64,000 nt of DNA, taken from positions 5,727,001 to 5,791,000 of the forward strand of contig CM072809.1 in the NCBI GenBank assembly GCA_037013495.1, in the 5' to 3' direction. Position numbers and translations under genes: made by a program. Positions 63,585-64,000 of the stretch are shown here, piece after piece. Each line of letters begins with the position of its first letter. Position 1 is the stretch's first letter. The notes below the pieces were generated by a model. The model had not been told where the DNA came from. It made no database searches and was given only the letters and a program-made list of their open reading frames with translations. This stretch comes from Hippophae tibetana (taxonomy: Eukaryota > Streptophyta > Magnoliopsida > Rosales > Elaeagnaceae).

Positions 63585-63950
63585 CTTACATATATTTTTG
63601 AAAAATATATATGCAAAATTTATAATATATATTTTATAAATAGTAAATTTTATATTTTATTTATATTATTTAAATAAAATTAATATTTTTTTATCAAATA
63701 ATAATATTGTATAGTTATTATATGTATGTATTATTATTTCAAAAGATATATATCTAAAGTTTACATATTATTTCAAAAATATGTATATAAATCTGACACA
63801 TTTTTTAAAAATTATGCATATAAAACATAAATATTATATATATATAAATAAATAAATCTTCCATATGTTTTTTGAAAAATATATAGGTAAAACTTATAAT
63901 ATATTTTATAAATAATAAATTTTATATTTTATTTATGTTATTTAAATAAA
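63426..63950. repeat. Tandem duplication of about 300 bp at the window end
   Basis: 63426-63690 and 63728-63970 share ordered blocks: ATTTCAAAAGATATATATCTAAA, TTACATATTATTT, TATATAAATCT, AAAACATAAATATTAT, an AT run, AAATCTT, TTTTTGAAAAATATATA, and TTTTATAAATA followed by AAATTTTATATTTTATTTAT. Offset is about 300 bases; the second copy has a shorter AT run. Confidence 0.7.
63540..63581. repeat. (AT)n microsatellite
   Basis: About 42 bases of alternating A/T. The surrounding sequence is partly repeated: the block at 63426-63670 resembles 63728-63930 (both with TTTCAAAAGATATATATCTAAA and a TTTTATAAATA..TAAATTTTATATTTTATTTAT end). Confidence 0.85.
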
Positions 63951-64000
63951 ATTAATGTTTTTTTTATCAAATTTATGCTATTTAAGTAAAAATAAATGTA

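Overview
This is a window of plant nuclear DNA, very AT-rich between genes, with spliced genes that have short exons and GT..AG introns. Gene content points to a eudicot; I cannot name the species. Four recognisable host genes or gene remnants lie in order: a NAM/CUC-type NAC transcription factor with a miR164 target site (13738-15439, +), a complete 17-exon homologue of the proteasome assembly chaperone PSMD5/S5b (20616-33145, +), a broken nuclear gene for chloroplast ribosomal protein S20 (36406-39776, +), and an intronless ERF4-type repressor with AP2 and EAR motifs (56060-56731, -). From memory, Arabidopsis has the same order: CUC1 (At3g15170), the PSMD5-like gene (At3g15180), RPS20 (At3g15190) and ERF4 (At3g15210). 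The window therefore looks like a conserved microsyntenic block, stretched here by transposons. No gene matching At3g15200 is visible.

Layout. 1-13.2 kb is gene-free: a decayed but bounded Ty1/copia element (3654-8024, 5-bp target duplication), two old members of a long-inverted-repeat (Mutator-like) family, and a tandem duplication. 13.2-15.5 kb is the NAC gene. 15.5-20.3 kb holds two LTR-like blocks and small repeats. 20.6-33.1 kb is PSMD5; intron 5 carries a Mutator-like element with a perfect 9-bp target duplication, and the 2.4-kb last intron carries hAT-like remnants and a GC-richer block that looks like organelle (mitochondrial) DNA. 36.4-39.8 kb is the RPS20 remnant, whose middle coding part is gone and whose interior holds a head-to-tail and inverted array of a miniature LTR element (TRIM). 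41.0-50.5 kb is a transposon cluster: a 1.94-kb hAT derivative packed with two kinds of tandem repeat, a copia fragment, a perfect 27-bp hairpin, a 310-bp hAT MITE, a CACTA end and a 2.2-kb CACTA element whose empty site is preserved next door. 51.7-56 kb is mostly featureless. 56.0-57.8 kb is the ERF gene and its upstream region. 57.8-64 kb is AT-rich DNA with microsatellites and local duplications.

The genes are not an operon and are separately transcribed: NAC/CUC for organ boundary formation, PSMD5 for 19S proteasome base assembly, RPS20 for plastid translation, ERF4 for ethylene/ABA/defence repression. I found no novel multi-gene system. The most unusual things are the RPS20 exon loss beside a TRIM array, the repeat-filled hAT element, and several transposon boundaries that can be read to the base.
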